A stretch of DNA of 64,000 nucleotides from Lachnospiraceae bacterium C6A11 (GTDB taxonomy: Bacteria; Bacillota; Clostridia; Lachnospirales; Lachnospiraceae): NCBI GenBank assembly GCA_000702245.1, contig JNKY01000010.1, forward strand, positions 423,843 through 487,842, in the 5' to 3' direction. Both the position numbers and the translations under genes were made by a program. Under the pieces are notes generated by a model. It did not search any database and was not told the origin of the DNA. It worked only from the letters and a program-made list of their open reading frames with translations. Below, one piece after another: positions 36,115 through 45,225 of this stretch. Positions within the stretch are counted from its first letter, which is position 1. Each line of letters begins with the position of its first letter.

Positions 36115-36954
36115 ATGATAACATCAACATCAAACGAAAAGATTAAATACATGGAAAAGCTGAGAAAGAGCGCCTCCTTCCGAAGGGAAGAGGGGCTTTT
36201 TCCTGTGGAAGGGATCAGAATGGTCAGAGAGATCCCGAAGGACAGGCTTGCAGCACTTTATTACACTGAGAAGGCCTACGAGAAATACGGTGCTGAAGGA
36301 TGTGAGATAGAACTCGTATCCGACGCATGCATGAAGAAAATGTCAGATACCGACACGCCACAGGGCGTTCTTGCTGCTGTGAGAACAGTCGATTATTCAC
36401 TTGATGATATTCTTACCAGAAAGACCAATTTATCGGACAAAACAAAGAATGATAAATCTGTGACAGCAGCGGTAACTCAGAAAGAAAACGCATATAGTAC
36501 ACCATTTTTATTAGTACTCGAAAAGCTTCAGGATCCGGGCAATCTCGGAACCATCATCAGAACTGCTGAGGCTGCCGGTGTTACAGGGATAATGATCAGC
36601 AGGGACAGTGCTGATATTTACAATCCGAAGACGATAAGGTCTACCATGGGCGCACTCTTCAGAATGCGTATTTACATATCGGATGATCTGGTTCGGGATA
36701 TGGCAGAGCTTAAGAAGAAGGGCATCGTTATTTACGCGATGCATCTTGACGGCGAGGAGTTTTATGATAAGGACTTCAGAAAGCCGTCGGCATTTCTGAT
36801 CGGTAATGAAGGAAACGGCCTTTCGGACGAACTTAGTAGCGTGGCAGATGAAAAAATGCGTATACCTATGCTTGGCAAAGTAGAGTCGCTAAACGCCGCA
36901 ATCAGTGCATCTGTTGTTTCCTATGAAGTACTTAGACAGCGCCGCGGCATATGA
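36115..36954 (+). CDS. TrmH/SpoU-family RNA 2'-O-methyltransferase
   Basis: A 279-residue SPOUT methyltransferase. An N-terminal substrate-binding domain (FPVEGIRMVREI, TPQGVLAAV) precedes the knot: LEKLQDPGNLGTIIRTAEA (motif 1), FLIGNEGNGLSDE (motif 2) and MRIPMLGKVESLNAAISAS (motif 3). A variable Lys/Asp linker (~105-130) joins the domains. It methylates 23S rRNA or tRNA; the exact nucleotide is unknown. Weak ribosome binding site, 57 nt after dnaE. Confidence 0.92.
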   Translation: MITSTSNEKIKYMEKLRKSASFRREEGLFPVEGIRMVREIPKDRLAALYYTEKAYEKYGAEGCEIELVSDACMKKMSDTDTPQGVLAAVRTVDYSLDDILTRKTNLSDKTKNDKSVTAAVTQKENAYSTPFLLVLEKLQDPGNLGTIIRTAEAAGVTGIMISRDSADIYNPKTIRSTMGALFRMRIYISDDLVRDMAELKKKGIVIYAMHLDGEEFYDKDFRKPSAFLIGNEGNGLSDELSSVADEKMRIPMLGKVESLNAAISASVVSYEVLRQRRGI

Positions 36955-37053
36955 AAGTAGATTAATACAGATTTGCAGGGATGATGTATCCTGCTAATGA
37001 TACGAAAACAGGGTACATCAAAAATATAATTATAGAAAATCAGGAACAGAAAA

Positions 37054-37341
37054 TTGGATACAGTAATCAAATCAATCATATTTTATTATGTGGTCATGAA
37101 TCTGGTCGCATTTATAATGTATGGTATCGATAAAAGCAGGGCCATCAAGAAGGAATGGCGAATAAGCGAAAAGTCACTGATACTTGTTTCAGTGGCGGGA
37201 GGAGCCTTCGGAGCACTCCTCGGAATGCATATTTTCAGACATAAAACAAGACATATTAAGTTTCAGCTGATCATACCGCTGACGGTGATCATACATTTCG
37301 TGATAGTGTATTTTCTGATAACATATCTGAAGAAACTGTAA
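37054..37341 (+). CDS. DUF1294 small membrane protein
   Basis: A 95-residue integral membrane protein starting with TTG at 37054 (site CAGGAA). Two or three helices flank the family-typical YGIDKSRAIKKEWRI and GMHIFRHKTRH motifs. DUF1294 proteins are widespread and uncharacterised; some occur fused to cold-shock domains. No clear operon partner. Confidence 0.85.
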   Translation: MDTVIKSIIFYYVVMNLVAFIMYGIDKSRAIKKEWRISEKSLILVSVAGGAFGALLGMHIFRHKTRHIKFQLIIPLTVIIHFVIVYFLITYLKKL

Positions 37342-37618
37342 CGCTTCACGTACTGTACTGGGAAAAATGTAACACTTCACGTACCATAATATGACAACTC
37401 AAGCAGTTTGGAACCATGCTTAACATGTATTGACACATCTGATTGTCAACTCGGGATAATTCCTGCAACTCGAGGTTGCGGGAAAAGCATATCATGAATG
37501 GTTGTAAATAAATACCATATAGTATAGAATGTGTCACATGAGGAAGAAATGCAGTGATCAATAAATCGCTGCAGATAAAATATCATTTTTCTGCTGAGGG
37601 CAGAGGAAAGGACTAAAT
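37342..37618 (+). other. Non-coding stretch with short repeats upstream of lemA
   Basis: Direct repeat GTAACGCTTCACGTAC / GTAACACTTCACGTAC at 37338 and 37369. Inverted repeats TTGACA / TGTCAA (37430-37449) and CCTGCAAC / GTTGCGGG (37464-37483). A weak promoter candidate TTGTAA-17-TAGAAT lies at 37502-37530. No coding evidence. Confidence 0.5.
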
Positions 37619-38173
37619 ATGGGAGCAATTGGAGCTATTATCGGAATTGTATTACTTATAGTACTGATAATGATTATTTGGTATGTTTCGTCAATGAACA
37701 GCATCAGGAGGCTTGCACTCAAGTGTGACGAAGCTTCATCAGGAATCGATGTTGCACTTACCAAGCGATATGATGTTCTGACAAAGCAGCTGGAGGTTGT
37801 AAAGGAATACACCTCACACGAGGCAAAGGTTCTTTATGAGACCATCAGACTTCGTTCGGGAATGTCTATCAGAGAGAAGCAGGAAGTGTATGAGCAGATG
37901 AACAATGCTTCAAATCAGTTCAGACTTACTGCTGAAGCATATCCAAATCTTCTTTCAAGTGAGACCTACAAGATGCTTATGGTATCAATCGCTGATTGCG
38001 AAGAGCACCTTCAGGCAGCAAGACGTCTCTACAATGCTAACGTTAACAGTTACAACACAAAGATCGTTATGTTCCCTGCATCAATCGTTGCAGGAAATAT
38101 CGGTGCAGTTTCAAAGGAACTCTTTGTTGCAGAAGCTCATAAGAGAAATGATGTGGAAATGAAGTTCCACTAA
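37619..38173 (+). CDS. lemA: LemA family protein
   Basis: A 184-residue LemA protein: one N-terminal membrane helix (~4-24) followed by a long helical domain (ALKCDEASSGIDVALTKRYDVL, shown here as DEASSGIDVAL and KRYDVL) and the conserved YNANVNSYNTKI near residue 145, where the family has YN..V..YN. Good GGAAAGGA site. LemA proteins are membrane-associated and often paired with a second membrane protein; here the partner is the DUF3137 gene 9 nt downstream. Confidence 0.93.
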   Translation: MGAIGAIIGIVLLIVLIMIIWYVSSMNSIRRLALKCDEASSGIDVALTKRYDVLTKQLEVVKEYTSHEAKVLYETIRLRSGMSIREKQEVYEQMNNASNQFRLTAEAYPNLLSSETYKMLMVSIADCEEHLQAARRLYNANVNSYNTKIVMFPASIVAGNIGAVSKELFVAEAHKRNDVEMKFH

Positions 38174-38182
38174 TTAAAGCAT

Positions 38183-39595
38183 ATGGCATTCAATAATTTA
38201 TTTGACGAACTTAATAGAAAAATAGAGGTCCGGCCGTATAACAACGGCCGGATTTCCGGAATGGGCGGTTTCGGCGGTTTCGGAGGCTACGGCAGTAATT
38301 TCGGTCTGAATATTAATGCGAGAAACAGCAGAAAGAACGGATACTTTGGCGGCACGTCAAATAATTACGGCTACTACAGTAACAACAGATCAGTCGGCAT
38401 GAACGGAACCGGTGGTCCTGGATATGGTGGAGCGATGCCGAATGGTACCGGTGGACCTGGAATTACCGGCGGACCTGGATATGGCGGAATGATGCCAAAC
38501 GGAACCGGTGGCCCCGGAATAACAGGCGGATCGGGTGCTATGAATGGTAACGTGAACATTAACCTGAACGGTGGTTATAATGGTAGCGTGAACGGCGGCT
38601 ATAACGGCAATATGAACGGTGGCTACAACGGTTTCAACAACGGCGGCTTCAACTATCCGAACAGGGGACAGTTTGTTGATAAGAAGCTGGATTATATGTC
38701 CGGCATGAGCCTTTCAGAGAAACTGGCTGAGCTTGAACGTATGAGAAAAAAAGCCAGTCTTGGTTTTGCCTTACTGATCTTTTTCGTGGCGTTTCTTATC
38801 ATATCAATGCTTGTTGCAGGTTCGACACATAGTGCGCTTTTCAGTATAGTTCCGTTTGTTATCATGTTCCTGATCGGATTTGTACTTGTTCAGGCAACTA
38901 AGGAAGGCGGTTTTGGTTCGAATGACAAGTTCAAGGCGCTCTATAAAAATGTATTTGTAGAGGATGTGCTTGGAAAGAAATATGATAATCTTTTCTATTC
39001 GTGGAAGGCAGGTTTTCCGGCTGATGCTGTAAGAAGCTTTAATCTTGTCAGAATGGGTAACCGTTTCCATAGCGAGGATTACATCTGCGCGACCTATAAG
39101 GGCGTGAAGTTTGAAACGTCGGATGTTACTGTTCAGCAGCATACAAGCAGCGGAAAGAGCAGCCATACAACGACGTATTTCAAAGGTAGAATGTTTGTGT
39201 TCTATATGCCGAAGGTTATCCAGGCAAGTATCAGAGTGACACCGGATGCGTTTTTATATCGTCCGACGATCGATCATCGTAAGGACAAGCTTGATATGGA
39301 GAATATCAATTTTAATAAACAGTACAACGTTTATGCATCCGATCCGCATTATGCATTCTATGTTATCACTCCGAAGATGATGGAGAGGATACTTTATCTT
39401 AAGGGCAAATACGGTTACATCATACTCAATTTCGAGGGTGACAGATTATTTGCGGCAATCCCGACTGTTAAGGATACCTTTGATGCAGATATAACACATG
39501 CAATCGATTATCCGACCGACAGAGCAAGGGCCGAGGCTGAGGCAGCAGTTATAGCTGATATCATGGAGGTTCTTGAGGCTGTTCCGAGAGGATAA
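38183..39595 (+). CDS. DUF3137 membrane protein with Gly/Asn-rich N-terminal repeats
   Basis: A 470-residue protein. Residues ~15-165 are very Gly/Asn-rich with two repeat families: a 57-bp unit (GGPGYGGAMPNGTGGPGIT, two copies from 38411) and NGGYNG units (~130-155). Two helices (~190-240) precede the DUF3137 domain (FKALYKNVFVEDVL, HSEDYICATYKGVKFETSDV, GRMFVFYMPK). LemA-DUF3137 pairs are conserved in Firmicutes; function unknown. The Gly-rich arm is probably disordered and cytoplasmic. Confidence 0.88.
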   Translation: MAFNNLFDELNRKIEVRPYNNGRISGMGGFGGFGGYGSNFGLNINARNSRKNGYFGGTSNNYGYYSNNRSVGMNGTGGPGYGGAMPNGTGGPGITGGPGYGGMMPNGTGGPGITGGSGAMNGNVNINLNGGYNGSVNGGYNGNMNGGYNGFNNGGFNYPNRGQFVDKKLDYMSGMSLSEKLAELERMRKKASLGFALLIFFVAFLIISMLVAGSTHSALFSIVPFVIMFLIGFVLVQATKEGGFGSNDKFKALYKNVFVEDVLGKKYDNLFYSWKAGFPADAVRSFNLVRMGNRFHSEDYICATYKGVKFETSDVTVQQHTSSGKSSHTTTYFKGRMFVFYMPKVIQASIRVTPDAFLYRPTIDHRKDKLDMENINFNKQYNVYASDPHYAFYVITPKMMERILYLKGKYGYIILNFEGDRLFAAIPTVKDTFDADITHAIDYPTDRARAEAEAAVIADIMEVLEAVPRG

Positions 39596-39718
39596 GGAAC
39601 CATACAGAAATATGTATTGGAATGCCGATAACGAGTTATGCCCGAGGGTGTATCGAAATATTGATATGTAGAAGATCATCTGATTGATAAAAAACGATTG
39701 TGAAGGTGATTAATATAC

Positions 39719-39760
39719 AAAAAGCGCAGGATTACAATAAAAATTCCTGCGCTTTTTCCT
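39719..39760 (+). terminator. Rho-independent terminator after the LemA operon
   Basis: Perfect 13-bp stem AAAAAGCGCAGGA / TCCTGCGCTTTTT, followed by CCTTTT. Confidence 0.94.
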
Positions 39761-39941
39761 TTTCTCGCAAAAAAATCAAAATTAAAGCCAAAATATGTCC
39801 ATTTGGACGTATCGTACTATTTTCATATGTGTTAGTATGCAGACAGTGAAAAACCTGCGGGCTTTTGCGGCTGTATTTTAACCGTGGAGTGAGCGGGGGA
39901 TTCGGCACAAATCAATCTTATTCATAGTGGAGGAATGGAAG
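39761..39941 (+). promoter_or_regulatory. Promoter region of the lipoprotein gene
   Basis: Contains palindrome GTCCATTTGGAC (39797-39808) overlapping a weak promoter candidate TTGGAC-17-TATGTG, and a ~70-nt GC-rich leader. No gene. Confidence 0.4.
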
Positions 39942-40538
39942 ATGAAGAAGTTTAAAAAGGCATTAGCTGTAGTATTAACCGTTGCACTTGGTGCATGTTG
40001 CTTAACAGCATGTGGTAAGGATGATGACAAGAAGTCTGATTCCGGTTCTGGAAGCAAGACAGAGGCACCAAAGGAAATGACAGGTACACCTCATGATACA
40101 GGCGTTATTAAGGTAAGCGTTCCTGATGGATGGCTTGCAATCGATGTTCATGATATGTGGAGTGATGATCCAAATGCGATCGACAAGGAGCAGCTTCAGA
40201 TTGCTAAGGGTGCTACATCAAAGGATGATCTTTGGGGTCATTGCTACATCCAGATCAACTACTCAGCTCCTGGAACAATAATGGCATCAGCAAAGTCTTA
40301 CTATGACAATCCTGTTGATATCGCTCCATTTGAGGCAGCTGGTTACTCATGGACAGGTTATGAGTGCGAGAGCATGGGCTACAAGTACACGATCATCGAA
40401 GGCAAGAAGGGCGAGGAGCAGCTTCAGGTTGCAGTTCTTAAGAATGCCGGTGAGCAGACAATCAACTTTGATGACGAGGACGTTCAGTTCATCATCAACA
40501 GCATCGAGACAACAATTCCTGCAGAGGAGCAGAAATAA
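39942..40538 (+). CDS. Secreted lipoprotein of unknown function
   Basis: A 198-residue lipoprotein. ATG 39942 is supported by GGAGG eight nt upstream. The signal peptide (MKKFKKALAVVLTVALG) ends in a lipobox LTAC; a Ser/Lys/Asp linker follows, then a ~145-residue domain with ISVPDGW-like IKVSVPDGWLAID, a pattern seen in small solute-associated lipoproteins. Expected on the outer face of the membrane. It precedes a DUF6935-like gene by 27 nt, probably one operon. Confidence 0.85.
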   Translation: MKKFKKALAVVLTVALGACCLTACGKDDDKKSDSGSGSKTEAPKEMTGTPHDTGVIKVSVPDGWLAIDVHDMWSDDPNAIDKEQLQIAKGATSKDDLWGHCYIQINYSAPGTIMASAKSYYDNPVDIAPFEAAGYSWTGYECESMGYKYTIIEGKKGEEQLQVAVLKNAGEQTINFDDEDVQFIINSIETTIPAEEQK

Positions 40539-40565
40539 GCTGAACGGGTAATCGGAGGTATTTAT

Positions 40566-41189
40566 ATGGGATTCTTTGATGATCTTAAAAGAGGTGCAGG
40601 CGGAATCCTTAATCAGGGAAGACCGGGTAATGCCGGAAATATGGTTCAGGGCGCACAGAATCTGTCAAATGGAATAAGAAATATTGCAGGCAACAAATCT
40701 GTTGATGTTACATTCGCAAAGCTGCCGGACAGCATTGAGGAGTTTAAGGCACTTCCGCAGGCAGCATGCACAACACCTTTTGATGCGGCTGCGCTTACCA
40801 TCGTTGCACTTTCGTGCTATCCGAGAAATAAAGAGATGGCACTTGCTATGCTTGATCTTCTGAGAGGTCCGAGACCACTCAGCGGAATGGACAAGCAGTT
40901 TATAAATGATCGTTTTATGGATGGAAAGGATTATGTTCCACGTTCGTATTTTAAAGGAGCGGTACCGCAGAATGATTATACTCCGGCAGTTCCTTATGTG
41001 ATAACGATCAGCGAGAATCCTTACTCATATCAGGATCAGGGCTACGCAAAGCTTTTCGTTCAGTCAGGCGGCGCAGACAGCCCGAGAGCTATCCAGCTTA
41101 GACAGCTTAAGGATGGCAAGTGGTGCCTGTGGGAGCAGTTCATCCTGTCTGATATAAGACAGCCTGAAAGCGCAAACCCTTGGGCATAA
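40566..41189 (+). CDS. DUF6935-like protein
   Basis: A 207-residue soluble protein. A Gly/Asn-rich N terminus (~10-45) leads into VDVTFAKLPDSIEEFKALP and DAAALTIVALSCYPRN (shortened motifs) and LRGPRPLSGMDKQFINDRF, which I associate with the DUF6935 family, usually linked to secretion or TerD-like neighbourhoods. Family naming is from memory. Strong CGGAGG site. Confidence 0.7.
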   Translation: MGFFDDLKRGAGGILNQGRPGNAGNMVQGAQNLSNGIRNIAGNKSVDVTFAKLPDSIEEFKALPQAACTTPFDAAALTIVALSCYPRNKEMALAMLDLLRGPRPLSGMDKQFINDRFMDGKDYVPRSYFKGAVPQNDYTPAVPYVITISENPYSYQDQGYAKLFVQSGGADSPRAIQLRQLKDGKWCLWEQFILSDIRQPESANPWA

Positions 41190-41207
41190 TAATAAAAGCA
41201 AAAGCAA

Positions 41208-41380
41208 CCAGGATCTCTTTATAGTGACACCAAAATAAACTGTAAAGAAAATGTTGAAGGTTAAAGACATCCATGGCGGATTAGGGACCTGCCGGGATGA
41301 CGATTCTGATCCTTGTGGTGGTACAGGGAGAAGAATAAAAGGGTTTATATGAAATACCGGTGTCAAAGACGAGATCCTGG
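41208..41380 (+). repeat. 173-bp element bounded by two-part inverted repeats
   Basis: Outer arms CCAGGATCTC (41208-41217) / GAGATCCTGG (41371-41380) are perfect; inner arms TGACACC (41225-41231) / GGTGTCA (41359-41365) are perfect. The interior has no convincing gene. It may be a structured RNA or a MITE-like element. The remainder of 41381-41636 holds a C-run (CCCCCCC, 41394) and nothing I recognise. Confidence 0.75.
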
Positions 41381-41636
41381 GTGAAGCTTTATAGCCCCCC
41401 CAACAAAGGTGGTAGTTTATTATTCGAAAGAATGTAAGCTGCTGCCTTTTTAATTGCTTTATTGCCTTTGATTTGCACTCTTATATTGCAGCAAAAAACT
41501 ATATAATACAAAATAAAAAATACAGAAATGATATAAGTAAGAGCGTTGAAACTACAAAAGGACTGTCTGAAAAATACAGGGCTGCCGGACCGAAGAAATA
41601 ATCTTAACCGACACATACGGTTTTTCATCAAAAATC

Positions 41637-41652
41637 GTTAGTATGGACTAAC
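41637..41652 (+). promoter_or_regulatory. Operator-like inverted repeat before pckA promoter
   Basis: Perfect GTTAGT-ATGG-ACTAAC palindrome, ten nt upstream of the -35. Confidence 0.5.
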
Positions 41653-41661
41653 AAATATAAT

Positions 41662-41690
41662 TTGACAAGGCTATATCTATCAGCTATAAT
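41662..41690 (+). promoter_or_regulatory. Consensus sigma-A promoter of pckA
   Basis: TTGACA (41662-41667), 17-bp spacer, TATAAT (41685-41690): full consensus. It is embedded in nested inverted repeats AAGGCTAT (41667-41674) / ATAGCCTT (41706-41713) and CAGCT / AGCTG, which could bind a repressor or act as a terminator for upstream transcripts (TTTTGTTGTATT follows). Confidence 0.95.
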
Positions 41691-41773
41691 CTTTAGCTGG
41701 AAACATAGCCTTTTGTTGTATTATTTACTAATGATAAGGCTGATAATAAATATTTAAGAAAGAGGTACAGAAA

Positions 41774-43387
41774 ATGGCAGCAATCGATTTAACAAAGTAT
41801 GGCATCACTGATGTACAGGAGATCATTTACAACCCTTCTTACGAGAAGCTTTTTGAGGATGAGATGGATCCATCACTTGAAGGTTTTGACAAGGGTGTTC
41901 TTACAGAGCTTGGCGCTGTAAATGTTATGACAGGAATTTATACAGGACGTTCTCCAAAAGATAAGTTCATCGTTATGGATGAGAAGTCAAAGGACACAGT
42001 TTGGTGGACAACACCTGAGTATCCAAATGACAACCATCCTGCTTCAGAGGAGGCTTGGGCAGCATGTAAGGATCTTGCTATCAAGCAGCTTTCCGGCAAG
42101 AAGCTTTATGTTGTAGATGCATTCTGCGGCGCTAACAAGGATACACGCATGGCAGTTCGTTTCATCATGGAAGTTGCTTGGCAGGCACATTTCGTAAAGA
42201 ATATGTTCATCGTTCCAACAGCTGAGGAAGAGGCAAACTTCGAGCCAAACTTTATCGTATATACAGCTTCAAAGGCTAAGGTTGAGAATTACAAGGAGCT
42301 TGGCCTTAACTCTGAGACAGCAGTTCTCTTCAACGTTTCAAGCCGTGAGCAGGTTATCCTTAACACATGGTATGGCGGAGAGATGAAGAAGGGTATGTTC
42401 TCTATGCAGAACTACTTCCTTCCACTTCAGGGTATGGCTTCAATGCACTGCTCTGCAAATACAGATATGGAAGGAAAGCACACAGCTATCTTCTTCGGTC
42501 TTTCAGGAACAGGTAAGACAACACTTTCAACAGATCCTAAGAGACTCCTCATCGGTGATGATGAGCACGGCTGGGATGATAACGGCGTATTTAACCTTGA
42601 GGGCGGATGCTATGCTAAGGTTATCGGTCTTGATAAGGAGTCAGAGCCTGATATCTACAACGCAATCAAGAGAAACGCTCTTCTTGAGAACGTAACAGTA
42701 GCAGCTGACGGAAAGATTGATTTCGATGATAAGTCAGTTACAGAGAATACACGTGTTTCTTATCCAATCGAGCACATCGAGAAGATTGCTAAGAACGTAA
42801 ACAAGGTTTCTTCAGGTCCTGCTGCAGAGAACGTAATCTTCCTTTCAGCTGATGCATTCGGAGTACTTCCTCCTGTATCAATCCTTACACCTGAGCAGAC
42901 ACAGTACTACTTCCTTTCAGGCTTCACAGCTAAGCTTGCAGGTACAGAGAGAGGAATCACAGAGCCAACACCTACATTCTCAGCTTGCTTCGGTCAGGCA
43001 TTCCTTGAGCTTCACCCAACAAAGTACGGTGAGGAGCTCGTTAAGAAGATGGAGAAGAGCGGAGCTAAGGCTTACCTCGTAAATACAGGTTGGAACGGAA
43101 CAGGAAAGAGAATCACAATCAAGGATACACGTGGAATCATCGATGCTATCCTTAACGGTGACATCAAGAATGCTCCTACAAAGACAATCCCATACTTCAA
43201 CTTCGAGGTTCCAACAGAGCTTCCTGGAGTTGATACAAACATTCTTGATCCTAGAGATACATACGCTGATGCTTCTGAGTGGGAAGCTAAGGCTAAGGAT
43301 CTTTCAGAGAGATTCATCAAGAACTTCAAGAAGTATGAGACAAATGAAGCTGGTAAGGCACTTGTTGCTGCAGGTCCTCAGCTGTAA
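41774..43387 (+). CDS. pckA: Phosphoenolpyruvate carboxykinase (ATP)
   Basis: A 537-residue ATP-dependent PEP carboxykinase interconverting oxaloacetate and PEP. The kinase-1a loop [16 protein letters not shown] (~235-250), the metal site [10 protein letters not shown] and [10 protein letters not shown] are visible, as is [11 protein letters not shown] near the N terminus. Codon choice is strongly skewed (CTT, ACA, GTT, TTC), as in highly expressed genes. In rumen or gut anaerobes this enzyme often runs in the carboxylating, ATP-forming direction toward succinate; direction here is inferred only. AAAGAGG site. Confidence 0.97.
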   Translation: MAAIDLTKYGITDVQEIIYNPSYEKLFEDEMDPSLEGFDKGVLTELGAVNVMTGIYTGRSPKDKFIVMDEKSKDTVWWTTPEYPNDNHPASEEAWAACKDLAIKQLSGKKLYVVDAFCGANKDTRMAVRFIMEVAWQAHFVKNMFIVPTAEEEANFEPNFIVYTASKAKVENYKELGLNSETAVLFNVSSREQVILNTWYGGEMKKGMFSMQNYFLPLQGMASMHCSANTDMEGKHTAIFFGLSGTGKTTLSTDPKRLLIGDDEHGWDDNGVFNLEGGCYAKVIGLDKESEPDIYNAIKRNALLENVTVAADGKIDFDDKSVTENTRVSYPIEHIEKIAKNVNKVSSGPAAENVIFLSADAFGVLPPVSILTPEQTQYYFLSGFTAKLAGTERGITEPTPTFSACFGQAFLELHPTKYGEELVKKMEKSGAKAYLVNTGWNGTGKRITIKDTRGIIDAILNGDIKNAPTKTIPYFNFEVPTELPGVDTNILDPRDTYADASEWEAKAKDLSERFIKNFKKYETNEAGKALVAAGPQL

Positions 43388-43410
43388 GATTTTGTTAAAC
43401 AGATTCTTTC

Positions 43411-43447
43411 ATACCCCGACAGTTTCGGCTGCCGGGGTATTTTTTTG
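43411..43447 (+). terminator. Rho-independent terminator after pckA
   Basis: Stem ATACCCCGACAG / CTGCCGGGGTAT (one mismatch) followed by TTTTTTT. It isolates the TerB module from pckA. Confidence 0.94.
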
Positions 43448-43509
43448 CTCACGTCAGAGTCATGCATTCTGTCAGCTGTAATTAAGCTGCTGATTTCTTC
43501 AATATTATA

Positions 43510-43538
43510 TTGAACAGGTGTTCGGTTTATGGTATCAT
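43510..43538 (+). promoter_or_regulatory. Candidate promoter of the TerB/BrxD-like module
   Basis: TTGAAC (43510-43515), 17-bp spacer, TATCAT (43533-43538), ~100 nt before the first gene. Confidence 0.55.
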
Positions 43539-43636
43539 ATTATTTGGCTGATATTATTGGAATCGTAAATATTATGATTCGAATGGATTGAAAGCCCGGT
43601 ATTCAGGTGTCTGATAGTAAATACAGGAGTGCGGCT

Positions 43637-45097
43637 ATGAGGTTTCTTTATCAAAGAGGAAAAGTATATAATGAAGTATATCATGACCAGCCGATAAAGC
43701 CGCGCTATGGTTATCCTATTCCTGAGCAGATAAAGGCTATAAGGAATCTGCAGAGACAGGATATCAGGCTTGGTATCACAAGGAATCAGAGCTTTGTTAA
43801 GGCTGCAAGGCTGATGGCGGATTATGAGGATGATTTCCGATATGACAGAAGAGTCAGCAGGCATAAACCGGCCTATGACAGCTTCAGCGATATTGAGCTG
43901 AGGGGGTATTTTGGATGGAGGACCGGATATAAAAATGGAGAGGATGTGCCCGGCGGTTCATACGCTGAGGTTTATATGAATGAGCTTCTATGCGGGATAG
44001 GCGTTGTAAATGCCATGGATGGCTATGAGAAGCTTCGAGAGCTTCAGAGGAGGCAGGGCAGCGAGCTTCCTACCATAGAGAAGATGATCATAGATTACGC
44101 AGTCTGTTATGAGCTTCCGAAGGAGCTTATCAGTGGCAGCGAGATGTTCCATGATGATAGAAATATCATTTTATTACAGGACTGCGGCTGTGGGTATGAT
44201 GACTGTGATAAGCTTACAGCAAGATTTAAGGCGATGCTTGAGGTTTCGAAAGTGCAAGAGTTAGCGGAGGGGGCTCCGTATCCGGAACACATAGATAAGC
44301 TTGCAGAGCTGATGTGCAGATGCCTCGACAAAGTGCAGGCGTATTCACTGGAAAAAAGGAAGAAAAGCTTTCTGGAGGAGGTCTGCGGCAAGCCTTCAGT
44401 GTGGCCTTATGCAATGCTTGGTGGGGCGGTTGTAGACGCAGAGCAAAAAGGCCACGGATACATATATGAGGTGAATCCTGTAAGAACCTTCTATGGAGGT
44501 GAAAACTGGTCGGTCAGAAGGATGAGCCTCACGGAGAAAGCCGGAGAGCTGATGAAGGGCTTCGTACAGGCGGTGTATTTGTCTTTCATGAATGTGGCTG
44601 AAGATGCGGCTGGATATATTGACGAAAAGAATAATAAGACGGTTAGCAGTTGGATGAAAAAGGTGATCGAAGAAACCTGCCGGAATTATATCCAGGAGAT
44701 AAAGCTTCGAGAAGAGAGAAGGGTTAAGATTGACTTCTCAAGACTGGATACAATCCGAGAAAAGTCAGCAGCTATTCGTGACAGACTGATCGTTGATGAG
44801 GATGAACATATTTCTTCTGAAGCAGTAGAGAGTGTATCCTGTGACGATGTTGTAGATAATAATGATTTGGGAATAATATCAACTCTTACAGAACTTGAAA
44901 GACGTGTCGTAAAAGCAGTTCTTGAAGGCGAGGATACAGGCTTTGTGAGGGAAGAAGGTCAGATGCTTTCGATTGTGGTCGACAGCATCAATGAGAAGCT
45001 TTATGACTATTTCGGGGACAGCATTCTTTTTGACGACGGAACACTGCAGATATATGAGGACTATATCGAAGAAGTCAGAACCATGATCGGTATTTGA
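43637..45097 (+). CDS. TerB-N/TerB-C domain protein of a BREX-like module
   Basis: A 486-residue protein from ATG 43637, which has an ACAGGAG site eight nt upstream; a GTG at 43607 in frame has none. The N-terminal half carries the TerB-N pattern LRGYFGWRTGYKNGE and SYAEVYMNELLCGIG, where family members have YF.WR and LYIYELING. The C-terminal ~110 residues match TerB-C: LERRVVKAVLEGED, VVDSINEKLYDYFGD and YEDYIEEVR. TerB-type domains are thought to bind metal. First gene of a four-gene unit with a BrxD-like ATPase, AlkD-like protein and helicase; likely a scaffold or sensor in DNA processing. Confidence 0.82.
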   Translation: MRFLYQRGKVYNEVYHDQPIKPRYGYPIPEQIKAIRNLQRQDIRLGITRNQSFVKAARLMADYEDDFRYDRRVSRHKPAYDSFSDIELRGYFGWRTGYKNGEDVPGGSYAEVYMNELLCGIGVVNAMDGYEKLRELQRRQGSELPTIEKMIIDYAVCYELPKELISGSEMFHDDRNIILLQDCGCGYDDCDKLTARFKAMLEVSKVQELAEGAPYPEHIDKLAELMCRCLDKVQAYSLEKRKKSFLEEVCGKPSVWPYAMLGGAVVDAEQKGHGYIYEVNPVRTFYGGENWSVRRMSLTEKAGELMKGFVQAVYLSFMNVAEDAAGYIDEKNNKTVSSWMKKVIEETCRNYIQEIKLREERRVKIDFSRLDTIREKSAAIRDRLIVDEDEHISSEAVESVSCDDVVDNNDLGIISTLTELERRVVKAVLEGEDTGFVREEGQMLSIVVDSINEKLYDYFGDSILFDDGTLQIYEDYIEEVRTMIGI

Positions 45098-45225
45098 TAA
45101 AACATATAGTATCTGAAGATTATCACGTGTTATGCTGCTGAGAATAAATATGTTAGAAAAGAAGAATCAAACATGATTGTGATAAATAATGAGTAGAGTT
45201 TAGGATTATTTTAGAGGAACAGAGC

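Noticed and set aside
39842..39941. GC-rich leader of the lipoprotein gene as a riboswitch
   Set aside because: Some pairing is possible, but no conserved aptamer motif could be recognised.
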